33,659 nt of DNA, from assembly GCA_018831055.1 (NCBI GenBank), contig JAHJRE010000125.1, positions 1 to 33,659 of the forward strand, in the 5' to 3' direction. Of the stretch, positions 26,191 through 33,659 are shown piece by piece (the first letter of the stretch is position 1; every line of letters starts with the position of its first letter). Both the position numbers and the translations under genes were made by a program. Below the pieces are notes generated by a model. That model was not told the origin of the DNA, did no database searches, and was given only the letters and a program-made list of their open reading frames with translations. This DNA is from Bacteroidota bacterium. GTDB lineage: Bacteria; Bacteroidota; Bacteroidia; Bacteroidales; B18-G4.

Positions 26191-26942
26191 TATAAACTTT
26201 CAACTTTAATTTGTTCACTGATCTTGCCAAACCTTCTTTCACGGGTCTGATAATTTATAATGGCTTCATAAAGGTTTTCCTTTCTGAAATCCGGCCATAA
26301 GACATCGGTAAAATACAATTCGGAATAAGCAATCTGCCATAACAGGAAATTGCTGATGCGCTGTTCGCCACTTGTACGGATTAACAGTTCAGGGTCAGGC
26401 AAATGCTGTGTTTCAAGATATTTCGAAATCAGTTGTGCATCAACATCAGCTGGTTCCAGTCCATGGGATTTTACATCACCGGCAATCTTTCTAACAGCTT
26501 CAGTAATTTCCCAGCGGGAACTATAGCTGAGAGCCAGGGTCAGGGTCATCCGGTCATTCCGGCTGGTATCTTCGATAGCACGCATCAGGCTTTTGTGAAT
26601 GCTATCGGGCAGAGAACTTACATTGCCGATAGCATTAAGGCGGATTCTGTTTTTGTTCAGAGTTTCCGTTTCTTTGTTTATGGTCTGAAGCAGAAGGTGC
26701 ATTAAGGCATCTACTTCATATTTGGGACGCGACCAATTCTCCGTTGAGAAAGCATATAAGGTAAGGTAAGGTATACCCAGTTCTGCAGCAGCTTCAGACG
26801 TTTCCCGAACAGACTTTACACCGTTCTTATGCCCAAATGTTCGGGGCTTGCCCCGCATTTTAGCCCATCGTCCGTTTCCATCCATTATGATGGCTACATG
26901 ATTCGGCAAATGCTGCAAATCGACTTTTTCTTTAAGACTCAT
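26190..26942 (-). CDS. uppS: Isoprenyl transferase (undecaprenyl diphosphate synthase)
   Basis: Condenses isopentenyl diphosphate units in cis onto farnesyl diphosphate to make the lipid carrier for peptidoglycan and O-antigen. 250 residues from the ATG at 26942, giving the usual start MSLKEKVDLQHLPNHVAIIM. Upstream in-frame starts (TTG at 26990, ATG at 26954) would overlap or approach the porG-like gene and add non-family residues. The catalytic D21 sits in IIMDGNGRWAK, with RTFGHKNG, the AFSTENWSRP motif and the C-terminal ELLIRTSGEQRISNFLLWQ and SELYFTDVLWPDF motifs all present. It lies between the PorG-like gene and bamA as in Porphyromonas. Confidence 0.96.
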   Translation of the reverse strand: MSLKEKVDLQHLPNHVAIIMDGNGRWAKMRGKPRTFGHKNGVKSVRETSEAAAELGIPYLTLYAFSTENWSRPKYEVDALMHLLLQTINKETETLNKNRIRLNAIGNVSSLPDSIHKSLMRAIEDTSRNDRMTLTLALSYSSRWEITEAVRKIAGDVKSHGLEPADVDAQLISKYLETQHLPDPELLIRTSGEQRISNFLLWQIAYSELYFTDVLWPDFRKENLYEAIINYQTRERRFGKISEQIKVESL

Positions 26943-26986
26943 GCTTTCTTCCATACATGGGCACCAAAAGTACCACTTTTTCCTGA

Positions 26987-27796
26987 TCAATACTTCCGCC
27001 TTGTGCCAAAATCGTTACAGCGGTAGTTTCTGAAAAGGTTAAATTTATATGTTATACTTATTCCTGTAAAATTATACCAGTCTTTGGTCTGAGGATCACC
27101 CCGTTCCATTCCGGGCTGATGGTTAAAGGTCGGATCAGAAAGGACTTCAGCCGGATTGTTACGATCAATGCTTTCACCACTAAGGTAATAGGTCTTACTT
27201 ACATCATCAAGGTAATCGGTGAAAGTTTTTCGCAGTCCCCATTCAAATGAAAGACCCAGCCTTTCATTTAAGCTATACTTGAATCCGAAACCAAAAGGGA
27301 ATGCAAAACCGAAAGTATTATAGGGTTTTCTACCATCGTATCCAACATTTTGGCCTTCTGTTCCAGCCCCACGAAGATCAACACCATCAGCTTGTGGATT
27401 AAACATAAAAAAAGAAACACCAGCAAATATATAGGGTGTGATCCTATCCCGTGTACTACCGGTAACATATTCAAAAAAATTAAATTCTACTACCGTAGAA
27501 ATATCGGTAAGATTTGATTCAAAACTGAGTTGGCGTAAAGTATTGGCTTTTGTCACTGCATCATCGGCTTTGATTTTACCACGATACACACTTGCTTTAA
27601 CTGCCCACCTGTCTGTATGATTATACCTGAGCATAGCTCCGTAAGCAAAATCGGTTTGTAGAAAATGTTTTACGGGATTCAGGTCTCCCAAATAATAGGA
27701 TCCACCGCCAAACAATCCGGCTTCAAAACTTTGCTGGCCTGTTCCTGTGACAGCTATGAATAGCAATGAAATTAATAAACCTGTATTTCTGAACAT
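26987..27796 (-). CDS. porG: PorG-like outer-membrane protein (DUF6089-type), type IX secretion
   Basis: 269 residues from the ATG at 27796, which begins the signal peptide MFRNTGLLISLLFIAVTGTG; the longer frame start would overlap nadK. The mature protein is an eight-strand-like barrel with alternating aromatic residues (SFEAGLFGGGSYYLGDLNP at the N-terminus, PFGFGFKYSLNERLGLSFEW, FTGISITYKFNLFR at the end). GGGSYYLGDLNP and the WGLRKTFTDYLDDVSKTYY segment are typical of the PorG/DUF6089 group. In Porphyromonas gingivalis PorG contacts the PorK/PorN ring, and its gene is next to uppS and bamA, as here. Assignment rests on these motifs and on gene order; a general DUF6089 barrel of other function is possible. 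Confidence 0.78.
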   Translation of the reverse strand: MFRNTGLLISLLFIAVTGTGQQSFEAGLFGGGSYYLGDLNPVKHFLQTDFAYGAMLRYNHTDRWAVKASVYRGKIKADDAVTKANTLRQLSFESNLTDISTVVEFNFFEYVTGSTRDRITPYIFAGVSFFMFNPQADGVDLRGAGTEGQNVGYDGRKPYNTFGFAFPFGFGFKYSLNERLGLSFEWGLRKTFTDYLDDVSKTYYLSGESIDRNNPAEVLSDPTFNHQPGMERGDPQTKDWYNFTGISITYKFNLFRNYRCNDFGTRRKY

Positions 27797-27818
27797 ATAA
27801 TATATTTTCGTAAAGCCT

Positions 27819-28697
27819 TTAATTTCTGATATCAAGGCCCCATTTCAGTTTATCTCTTATGGCAGAAAAAAAAGTTTTATCGGCAATCTGCACCAGATTA
27901 ACCTTAAAATCTTCTTTTTCAACCACCAACTCATACTCCGAATCTATGATCCTGGTCCGGGAATCAAGGCTGACCAGGAAATTGCGGTCCCTTCCTTCTA
28001 TCCTGATCCTGATTTTACTTTTGTCGGATATAACGATAGGCCTGATTGTTAAATTGTGCGCTGCAATGGGTGTTATAACAAAATTCTCAGAACCGGGGGT
28101 AAGGATCGGGCCTCCACTGCTTAATGAATAAGCGGTAGATCCGGTGGGAGTTGCAACAATCAGTCCATCAGCCCAGTATGAGTTTAAGTAAAGATCATCA
28201 ACATAAACGTGGGTAACAACCAGATGATTGCTGTCTTTTCTGGTGATAACCAAATCGTTGAGGGCATAATTAAAGTCACCAAACAACGAATTTCGGGTAT
28301 TGACTTTCAATAAGGTACGCTTGTCCAGCCGGTATTTCCCCTCAAACAGCTTATCAATTGCCATGAGGGTCTCTTCCTTTGAAATACTCGACAGGTAACC
28401 CAACCTTCCAAGGTTGATGCCCAATACCGGAATACCGGAATCACGGATAAATGCAATTGTGTCAAGAAGGGTTCCATCACCACCTATTGAAAACAAAAAA
28501 TCCGCTTTACCTGCCAAATCCTGATGGTTTGTAAAAAAATCCGGCTTTTCGGGTAGTTCAATCTTGTTAATAAGCATTTCATAATAAGGCTTATAAAAGA
28601 TCAAATTCGTACCAGATTCCCCCAGTTTACGAAAAAGTTGCCGGAGATATATTTCATCCGCTTCAGCTTCCGTCCTCCCAAAAATGGCAATATTCAT
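27819..28697 (-). CDS. nadK: NAD kinase
   Basis: Phosphorylates NAD to NADP with ATP in the cytoplasm. 292 residues, normal length. The hallmark GGDGT is at 72-76 (FLFSIGGDGTLLDT), followed by GINLGRLGYLSSI, the NDLVI region and the second NAD-binding motif ATPTGSTAYSLSSGGPI; the C-terminal part has the beta sandwich with SKIRIRIEGRDRNFLVSLD. It precedes the PorG-like gene by 22 bases. Its 94-base upstream gap contains a TAATTTTG -7-like box on the minus strand, so it may be transcribed independently of the upstream Omp85 gene. Confidence 0.96.
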   Translation of the reverse strand: MNIAIFGRTEAEADEIYLRQLFRKLGESGTNLIFYKPYYEMLINKIELPEKPDFFTNHQDLAGKADFLFSIGGDGTLLDTIAFIRDSGIPVLGINLGRLGYLSSISKEETLMAIDKLFEGKYRLDKRTLLKVNTRNSLFGDFNYALNDLVITRKDSNHLVVTHVYVDDLYLNSYWADGLIVATPTGSTAYSLSSGGPILTPGSENFVITPIAAHNLTIRPIVISDKSKIRIRIEGRDRNFLVSLDSRTRIIDSEYELVVEKEDFKVNLVQIADKTFFSAIRDKLKWGLDIRN

Positions 28698-28741
28698 TAT
28701 AAATGAATGATTTAGAATTATCTATACGGGTTGCAAGTTTA

Positions 28742-28749
28742 CAAAATTA
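28742..28749 (-). promoter_or_regulatory. Putative -7 box upstream of nadK
   Basis: The minus strand reads TAATTTTG, matching TAnnTTTG, 44 bases before the nadK ATG in a 94-base gap. No -33 box at the correct distance was found. Confidence 0.3.
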
Positions 28750-28791
28750 AGCGAATAATCCGGGAGAGGATTAACATCTTTTAACAATAAT

Positions 28792-30243
28792 TTATATGGG
28801 CGCCATGAAATGCAGAAAGAATCCACATTCACCCATCCTGTTGACAGAAAACTCTGTCCTGATAACAACATCGTAGTAAGTCACAAAATCCAGCCCCACA
28901 CCGTAGCCAATCAGGATGTTATTTTCCAGGGTATTATCCAGAGAAGGAACGCTTTGCGGATTATCAGCAAAACCCAGATCCATAAACAGATTAGTATAGA
29001 TTGCAAAATGAACTTTGCTGAATTTATCGGTTGGGATAAAGCCCAGGTTAAAAACTTTTGGAGGAAGCAAAGCGAACTTAATATTGGATTTCATGAGTCC
29101 GAAGTTCCTTCCGTCGATAACATAATACTCGTATGAACGAACAAAGTCCCGGCCATACCCCAACCCTTTAAGCAAAAAATAGGGTTGAATCCTGTCGTTT
29201 GAAAACTTGGCATTGAGCCCCCAGGCAAAATAAAACCTGCTGTTTAGCTTCCAATACTTTCTGAAAGTACTTTTTATCTCCAGTAAGTCGATGCCTCCGT
29301 TGTCAAGGATTCCCAGACCAATTTTCTCGAATCCTGCATCGAAGTAATAACCGGTGAGGGGATATGCCTTGAAGTCGCGGTGATCACTTTTATATTCATA
29401 GAAAACACTGAAAAATTCCAGATCGCTTCTCTGTTCAAACGAATAGCCGGGATTCAATGAAATAAGTGAATCATCGAAATGATAATTATTATATGCGATT
29501 TCAAGCTTATGGGAATTGTAAATATCCTTCCGGTGCAGGAATTGCACAAAAGCAAAGCCTTCCTTTTTCACATACTTGCCGGTATTCTTGTAATATTCCA
29601 GGTTATTGTCCTTTGTCTCATAAGGGGCTTCATGATTTCCTGCTATCCCTGCACCAAAACCTATTCCAAGGGTTTCCCTGCGGTTTATATACGGAATCTG
29701 ATAAAAAAAATCATAAAGCTGGTTATATCCGAACCTGAGCCGCAATTTAAGGGTTTCCTTGCGCCCGCGGAAGTTATCCCAGGTTATAAAAGCGCCATAA
29801 CTTACTCTGCTGATATCTCCTGAAGCAAGCCAGGAGTTAAAATTACGATCCGACAACTCGAAAATCGGGAAAGGCCAAATATACCATCTTTCAAGAAGTG
29901 TTATCTGAATTTTCAAATCAAATGGCCGGCCTGTTTCCTGAAGAGTATCAATGGTCACAAAATTAAATAATGAAGTATTTAGCAGGTTTTCACGGCTCTT
30001 TTCCAGGGTGCCGGGCAATTCAGCTCCCAACAGAGTATCCCCGATTGCAAAAAGCAGTTCACGGTAAACAATCCTGTCTTTGGTGACTTTATTGCCTATA
30101 AGTGTAATCTCACTAACGTAGAATCTCTTTCCATCCGGCTCCCCATCCACATTCCCGGGAACAGGATTACGAACGGAATCAGCTTGTTGTGAATGACCAA
30201 TGACTCCGGCAAAAATGAGTGATATTATATATAGGTATCGCAT
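28792..30243 (-). CDS. Omp85-family outer-membrane protein with one POTRA domain
   Basis: 483 residues from the ATG at 30243 (a TTG three codons upstream is less likely). Signal peptide MRYLYIISLIFAGVIGHSQ. A single POTRA-like domain at about 40-115 has FYVSEITLIGNKVTKDRIVY and the closing SRENLLNTSLFNFVTIDT. The remainder (about 125-483) is rich in alternating aromatic strands. GYGRDFVRSYEYYVIDG looks like a variant of the VRGY loop 6 motif of BamA/TamA proteins, with Ser replacing Gly. The last strand ends GFFLHFMAPI. It may assemble or translocate a particular substrate, or form a surface antigen; function is unknown. It lies 39 bases after the CBS gene and is distinct from bamA in the same cluster. 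Confidence 0.8.
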   Translation of the reverse strand: MRYLYIISLIFAGVIGHSQQADSVRNPVPGNVDGEPDGKRFYVSEITLIGNKVTKDRIVYRELLFAIGDTLLGAELPGTLEKSRENLLNTSLFNFVTIDTLQETGRPFDLKIQITLLERWYIWPFPIFELSDRNFNSWLASGDISRVSYGAFITWDNFRGRKETLKLRLRFGYNQLYDFFYQIPYINRRETLGIGFGAGIAGNHEAPYETKDNNLEYYKNTGKYVKKEGFAFVQFLHRKDIYNSHKLEIAYNNYHFDDSLISLNPGYSFEQRSDLEFFSVFYEYKSDHRDFKAYPLTGYYFDAGFEKIGLGILDNGGIDLLEIKSTFRKYWKLNSRFYFAWGLNAKFSNDRIQPYFLLKGLGYGRDFVRSYEYYVIDGRNFGLMKSNIKFALLPPKVFNLGFIPTDKFSKVHFAIYTNLFMDLGFADNPQSVPSLDNTLENNILIGYGVGLDFVTYYDVVIRTEFSVNRMGECGFFLHFMAPI

Positions 30244-30282
30244 CCGTTCCAATTGAATGATATGGGTCCAATCATAAACGGA

Positions 30283-30960
30283 TTAGTGCTCACTCCCTAA
30301 ATTCAGGTAATTCAGCAACGACTGGTACCTATCTTTCAGATCCTCCAGATAAGCGATTTCCTCCGAAAATGTAGCCCGAATTATATAATTGTACCTGTTA
30401 AAGGTTTGCAGGATGCTGCTGATTTCAATTTTGTTCACTTTAAGAGTAACTTCAAGCTTTGTAGAATCAGGATCTGAAGAAATATATACACCCAGAATAC
30501 GGGCATCATTAGATTCGACAATTTGAACAATTTCCAGCAGAGAATAGTTGTTTTCGCTGATTTCAAGAAGAATTACTCCTCCTGGATTGATAAACAGATC
30601 CATGTGGGCCATCTTGTCGACCAGACTTTCGAGAGTTATCGAACCAAGATAAACATGATTCTCATCCAAAACAGGAAGCAAAGTTAACTGGAACGCTCCC
30701 AATATTTTAACAACATCAAATAAATGCTGGTTTTTATACACAAAAGCCCGGCTCAACGACAGTGAATGATTACCGACAGGTTCCGAAGGGTTGTTCATGT
30801 TGTAAATATCGGAATCTGAAATTAAACCCAGGAACTGGACATCGTTGACAATCGGAAGGTGTGAAACCTTCAGTTCATCCATCATCCCCAGGGCATCTTC
30901 TCCTTTATCGCTGGTTTTCAGTGGAGTAATTTGATCCTGTATGAGTTCTATTGCGTACAT
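30283..30960 (-). CDS. Tandem CBS-domain protein with C-terminal ACT-like region
   Basis: 225 residues, soluble. Two CBS domains are visible: about 5-60 (LKVSHLPIVNDVQFLGLISD) and about 75-130 (TLLPVLDENHVYLGSITLE). A C-terminal region at about 135-210 (GGVILLEISENNYSLLEIVQ, then ARILGVYISSDPDSTKLEVT) has an ACT-like beta-alpha-beta-beta pattern. Such pairs bind adenosine nucleotides and usually regulate an attached or partner protein; here no catalytic domain is attached. The gene starts 2 bases after rsgA stops, so it is in the same operon. It is a conserved neighbour of nadK in Bacteroidetes as I recall; the partner it regulates is not known. Confidence 0.85.
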   Translation of the reverse strand: MYAIELIQDQITPLKTSDKGEDALGMMDELKVSHLPIVNDVQFLGLISDSDIYNMNNPSEPVGNHSLSLSRAFVYKNQHLFDVVKILGAFQLTLLPVLDENHVYLGSITLESLVDKMAHMDLFINPGGVILLEISENNYSLLEIVQIVESNDARILGVYISSDPDSTKLEVTLKVNKIEISSILQTFNRYNYIIRATFSEEIAYLEDLKDRYQSLLNYLNLGSEH

Positions 30961-30962
30961 AT

Positions 30963-31892
30963 TTAATGGTCATTTTTAAGTATATCGTCATCCTGCAAAA
31001 TGTTCAGATAATTTTGATATCTCGACAGGGGTATCTTGCCGGAATTTACAGCTTCCTTTACCGCACAACCCGGTTCATGCACATGAGTGCAATTATAATA
31101 TTTACAAAGGTGCATCCATTGTCTCATTTCAGGATAGCGTTCAGCAATTTCTTCCGGTTTGAAATCGTATAATCCAAATTCTCTGATACCCGGAGTATCA
31201 ATGATGAATCCTCCGTTACTCAATGGAAACATTTCCGCAAACGTTGTTGTATGCATTCCTTTTTGATGAAATGCGGAGAGTTTACGTGTTCTAAGATTGA
31301 GGCCGGGGATGATGGCATTTATTAATTCTGTTTTCCCAACACCGGAATGGCCTGACAGAAGGTTAATCTTTCCTGCCAGAAGAGAATGAAGCCGATCGAG
31401 ATTATCGCCTCTCAGTGCAGAAACACTTACGCAAGGATAACCTGCTGAAGAATAAATAGCCGTAAGCTCTTCCAATTGAGACAGGGATTGATCATCATAA
31501 ATATCCAACTTATTGAAAATAATGGCAGCCGGAATGTGATAGGCTTCCGAAGTAATCAGAAAACGGTCAATAAACCCTGTTGATGTACGAGGGAAGGCAA
31601 GAGTAACAATAAGGCAGGCCTGATCAAGGTTTGCAGCAATTACATGAGATTGCCTGGAAAGTTTGGTGGCTCTTCTGACGATATAATTGCGACGGGATTT
31701 TATGGATTCAATGATCCCGGTTTGTTCCTCATCCTGGAAAATAACATCAACCTTATCCCCTACTACCACCGGATTGGTTGCCTTACTCCCTTTAATACGG
31801 AATTTTCCTTTTAACCTGCAAGGCAACTCCAAAGCGTCTGTGGTTCTCACCATATACCAGCTTCCCGTTGATTTTGTGACAATGCCCTCCAA
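30963..31892 (-). CDS. rsgA: Ribosome small subunit-dependent GTPase RsgA
   Basis: Circularly permuted GTPase in late 30S maturation. 309 residues. An OB-fold domain (about 1-70) is followed by the permuted G domain: NKLD (127-130) comes first, then GHSGVGKT (181-188), the switch KGMHTTT (about 211-217) and DTPG (232-235). The C-terminal zinc knuckle has C263, C268, H270 and C276. The start codon is TTG at 31892: the expected family start (short residues before the TGSWYMV motif) falls here, the next Met is inside the OB fold, and no ATG lies upstream before an in-frame stop. It begins the leftward envelope cluster. Confidence 0.95.
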   Translation of the reverse strand: MEGIVTKSTGSWYMVRTTDALELPCRLKGKFRIKGSKATNPVVVGDKVDVIFQDEEQTGIIESIKSRRNYIVRRATKLSRQSHVIAANLDQACLIVTLAFPRTSTGFIDRFLITSEAYHIPAAIIFNKLDIYDDQSLSQLEELTAIYSSAGYPCVSVSALRGDNLDRLHSLLAGKINLLSGHSGVGKTELINAIIPGLNLRTRKLSAFHQKGMHTTTFAEMFPLSNGGFIIDTPGIREFGLYDFKPEEIAERYPEMRQWMHLCKYYNCTHVHEPGCAVKEAVNSGKIPLSRYQNYLNILQDDDILKNDH

Positions 31893-31917
31893 TTTATCCT
31901 GAATAGAAATTATTATA

Positions 31918-31952
31918 TTTGGTGTAAAAGTACTACAATTGTGTTATATTTG
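31918..31952 (+). promoter_or_regulatory. Promoter of the PrsW-like gene
   Basis: TATATTTG (31945-31952) matches the -7 box. A TTTG at 31918-31921 gives a 23-base spacer, slightly long. Transcription would start near 31958, about 17 bases before the ATG at 31975. Confidence 0.5.
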
Positions 31953-31974
31953 ACTAGTATTAAAAACAGCGATT

Positions 31975-32673
31975 ATGAGCCTGCTTTATTACCTCTCCCT
32001 CCCGATCTCCCCGATAGTGGCAATTATTATCCTGTTCTATCTTAAAAAGTATTACGACAAGGATCAATACCGGATCCTGATAAATGCTTTTTTTCTTGGG
32101 ATCATAAGTGTTATTATTCCCTTGGTTTTCAACTTCTGGATGGATAGCCTCGGTTATAGCAACCTGAAAAACCTGAAAAGGATGCTTTTCTATTCATTTG
32201 TTATAACGGGCTTTCTGTCAGAACTCGGAAAATTTCTGATCCTGCGGTTTTATGTTTATCCAAGAGAACGGTTCGACGGGCCTTCCGATGGCATCATTTT
32301 CTCCATCGCTATTGGACTGGGTTATGCATCTATTGCCAATATACTTTATATATTTGGTATTATTGATACAGGCAGCACAAATCCTATCCTGGCACATGCC
32401 TACACAGCAGCTCCTGCTAGTATCTTTTTCGCCATCACCATGGGATTTTTTATGGGTATGGCCAAGCTGGGACACAATACTTTTCTTAACTCTTCCGCGG
32501 CCTTACTAACTACAGCATTTTTCCACGGTTTATATGATTTCTGCCTGATAACAAGAGATTATAAGTTGCTCAGCGTCTTTACATTCGGATTCATGATCCT
32601 GGTTATTCTTTTACTGTGGAGTGCTGCCAGAGGAAAAATTGAAGACAGGAGGACTCCTGTCAATAAGCCATGA
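31975..32673 (+). CDS. PrsW-like multi-pass membrane protein, catalytic residues apparently substituted
   Basis: 232 residues with about seven membrane segments: roughly 2-22, 35-55, 68-85, 103-125, 139-160, 165-185 and 205-220. The layout and several blocks resemble PrsW/Abi-type intramembrane proteases: SELGKFLILRFYVYPRERFD, then DGIIFSIAIGLGYASIANIL, YTAAPASIFFAITMGFFMG and FFHGLYDF. In active PrsW members I expect EE in the first block, EN in the second and a His after the PA of the third. Here these positions read SE, AN and PAS, and only the final H and D are kept. It may be a pseudoprotease or another membrane protein of the same fold. It ends abutting the dprA stop with no intervening base. 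Confidence 0.6.
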   Translation: MSLLYYLSLPISPIVAIIILFYLKKYYDKDQYRILINAFFLGIISVIIPLVFNFWMDSLGYSNLKNLKRMLFYSFVITGFLSELGKFLILRFYVYPRERFDGPSDGIIFSIAIGLGYASIANILYIFGIIDTGSTNPILAHAYTAAPASIFFAITMGFFMGMAKLGHNTFLNSSAALLTTAFFHGLYDFCLITRDYKLLSVFTFGFMILVILLLWSAARGKIEDRRTPVNKP

Positions 32674-33564
32674 TTACACAGTAGTATATCGATTACCGGG
32701 CATAACCCTCAGATAACCATCAAGTTCCATTTCAAGCAACAGACTTTTTAATTCACCGTTGCTTAATCCTGACATGATTAACAATTGGTCTGTTTTAAGG
32801 CTTCCGTATTCTTTTATCAGGAAATAAATACGTTTTTGTTGAGGAGGCAATCCTGAAAACAATTCTGTTTGCATTCCTCCAGGGTTAACTCGCTCCCAGC
32901 CCATTGCATTAATTATATCCGATGAAGACCTTGCGATGGCTGCTTTATTATCATAAATAAGCCAATTACATCCCCCCGATTGCACATCATTCACCCTGCC
33001 AGGTATAGCAAATACATCCCTGTTATAGGAAAGAGCAATATCTGCAGTAATAAGGGCTCCACCTCGTTCAGCAGACTCTACCACCAGGATGGCATCCGAC
33101 AATCCTGCAACGATCCGGTTCCGCTTCGGGAAGTTCTCCCGGTCAGGCTTGGTTCCCGTAATAAATTCCGTCAATAAGCCACCTTGATTGATGACTTTCG
33201 CTGCAAGATTCCTGTTTTCAGACGGATATACCGTATGAAAACCATGCGCCAGCACTGCCAGCGTTTGACAGCCTTCCTGTAAGGCAGTCTTATGGGCAAT
33301 GCTGTCGATACCATATGCGAGTCCGCTTATGATCAATGCCCCCGTGTCCTTAAGCCCACGGATAAATTGCAGACATTGCTGTTTCCCGTAATCCGTCGGA
33401 CTTCTTGTCCCAACCACCGCAATAGTTTTTCGCATATTCAGATCGGCATTTCCCCTGAAATAAAACACCAGGGGACTATCTTCACATTGTTTAAGCCTGT
33501 AAGGAAAATCAGGATTCTCAATAGAATACAACGAGAATTTTTTCTTGTATCTGTTCTCAATCAT
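32674..33564 (-). CDS. dprA: DNA-protecting protein DprA, short form without N-terminal domain
   Basis: Loads RecA on incoming single-stranded DNA in natural transformation; kept widely even where competence is unknown. 296 residues. The Rossmann core starts at about 46 with VVGTRSPT (50-57) and has SGLAYGIDSIAH (80-91), FPKRNRI (145-151) and ERGGALITA (166-174). The C-terminal winged-helix domain covers about 232-296 (QLLIMSGLSNGELKSLLLEM, ELDGYLRVM). Bacteroidetes DprA proteins are usually about 365 residues, with an N-terminal helical SAM/HhH-like domain of 70-80 residues. Here an in-frame stop (TAG) lies two codons before the ATG and no such domain is readable in the 95 bases to the window edge. 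It could be a genuine short form or a truncated gene. Confidence 0.9.
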   Translation of the reverse strand: MIENRYKKKFSLYSIENPDFPYRLKQCEDSPLVFYFRGNADLNMRKTIAVVGTRSPTDYGKQQCLQFIRGLKDTGALIISGLAYGIDSIAHKTALQEGCQTLAVLAHGFHTVYPSENRNLAAKVINQGGLLTEFITGTKPDRENFPKRNRIVAGLSDAILVVESAERGGALITADIALSYNRDVFAIPGRVNDVQSGGCNWLIYDNKAAIARSSSDIINAMGWERVNPGGMQTELFSGLPPQQKRIYFLIKEYGSLKTDQLLIMSGLSNGELKSLLLEMELDGYLRVMPGNRYTTV

Positions 33565-33659
33565 GATCTATTTATGAGAAAACTATTTATTAATGTTCGT
33601 TTTATAAAATAAATAATGCCCTGGACGGGCTGTGTCACAATTAATCTAAATTCTAGGTA

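Noticed and set aside
33565-33659. Open minus-strand frame reaching the window edge upstream of dprA
   Set aside because: About 32 codons without stop, but the translation is AT-driven with no similarity to the DprA N-terminus or to another protein I know; too little to call a partial gene.

Overview
The window reads as a chromosomal segment of a Bacteroidetes bacterium, most likely of the order Bacteroidales. Supporting features are a cargo protein with a type IX secretion C-terminal sorting domain, a PorG-like protein in the nadK-uppS-bamA-skp cluster, lipoproteins and exported proteins typical of the phylum, and promoters of the Bacteroidetes form (TTTG, about 19 bases, then TAnnTTTG) with few purine-rich ribosome binding sites. 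Family or genus cannot be fixed from this window. Gene density is high, no gene-free stretch exceeds 300 bases, and no rRNA, tRNA, CRISPR array, phage or insertion sequence was seen.

Layout. Positions 1-1200 carry a heptamer-built palindromic repeat, a MarR regulator and a small exported protein of unknown function. Positions 1313-6000 hold a thioredoxin-fold lipoprotein that has lost its redox cysteines, lpxH (lipid A synthesis), gapA (glycolysis) and an M20 dipeptidase, closed by a strong bidirectional terminator. Positions 6010-12370 hold the FG-GAP type IX cargo protein, a second palindromic repeat, dsbD, tilS and an orphan BtuF-fold protein without an export signal.

Positions 12392-22155 form a block around 2-oxoacid oxidation. 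A ferredoxin-dependent 2-oxoacid oxidoreductase (korA-korB) runs leftward. A small 2[4Fe-4S] ferredoxin runs rightward with its own promoter and terminator. Then come sucA-sucB (E1 and E2 of 2-oxoglutarate dehydrogenase), nadB and a gamma-class carbonic anhydrase in one tight rightward operon. Two alternative routes for 2-oxoglutarate oxidation thus flank their probable electron carrier.

Positions 22194-31892 are a leftward envelope cluster: rsgA, a CBS-domain protein, a short Omp85 protein, nadK, porG-like, uppS, bamA and two skp/ompH genes. It links ribosome maturation, NADP supply, undecaprenyl phosphate, outer-membrane protein assembly and type IX secretion. The right end has a PrsW-like membrane protein whose expected catalytic residues look substituted, and a DprA that lacks the usual N-terminal domain.

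Most of the window is housekeeping. The least explained signals are the two 7-base-period palindromes, the redox-dead lipoprotein, the pseudo-PrsW protein, the N-terminally short DprA and the promoter that abuts a start codon at 1162. I found no clear evidence of a wholly new multi-gene system.
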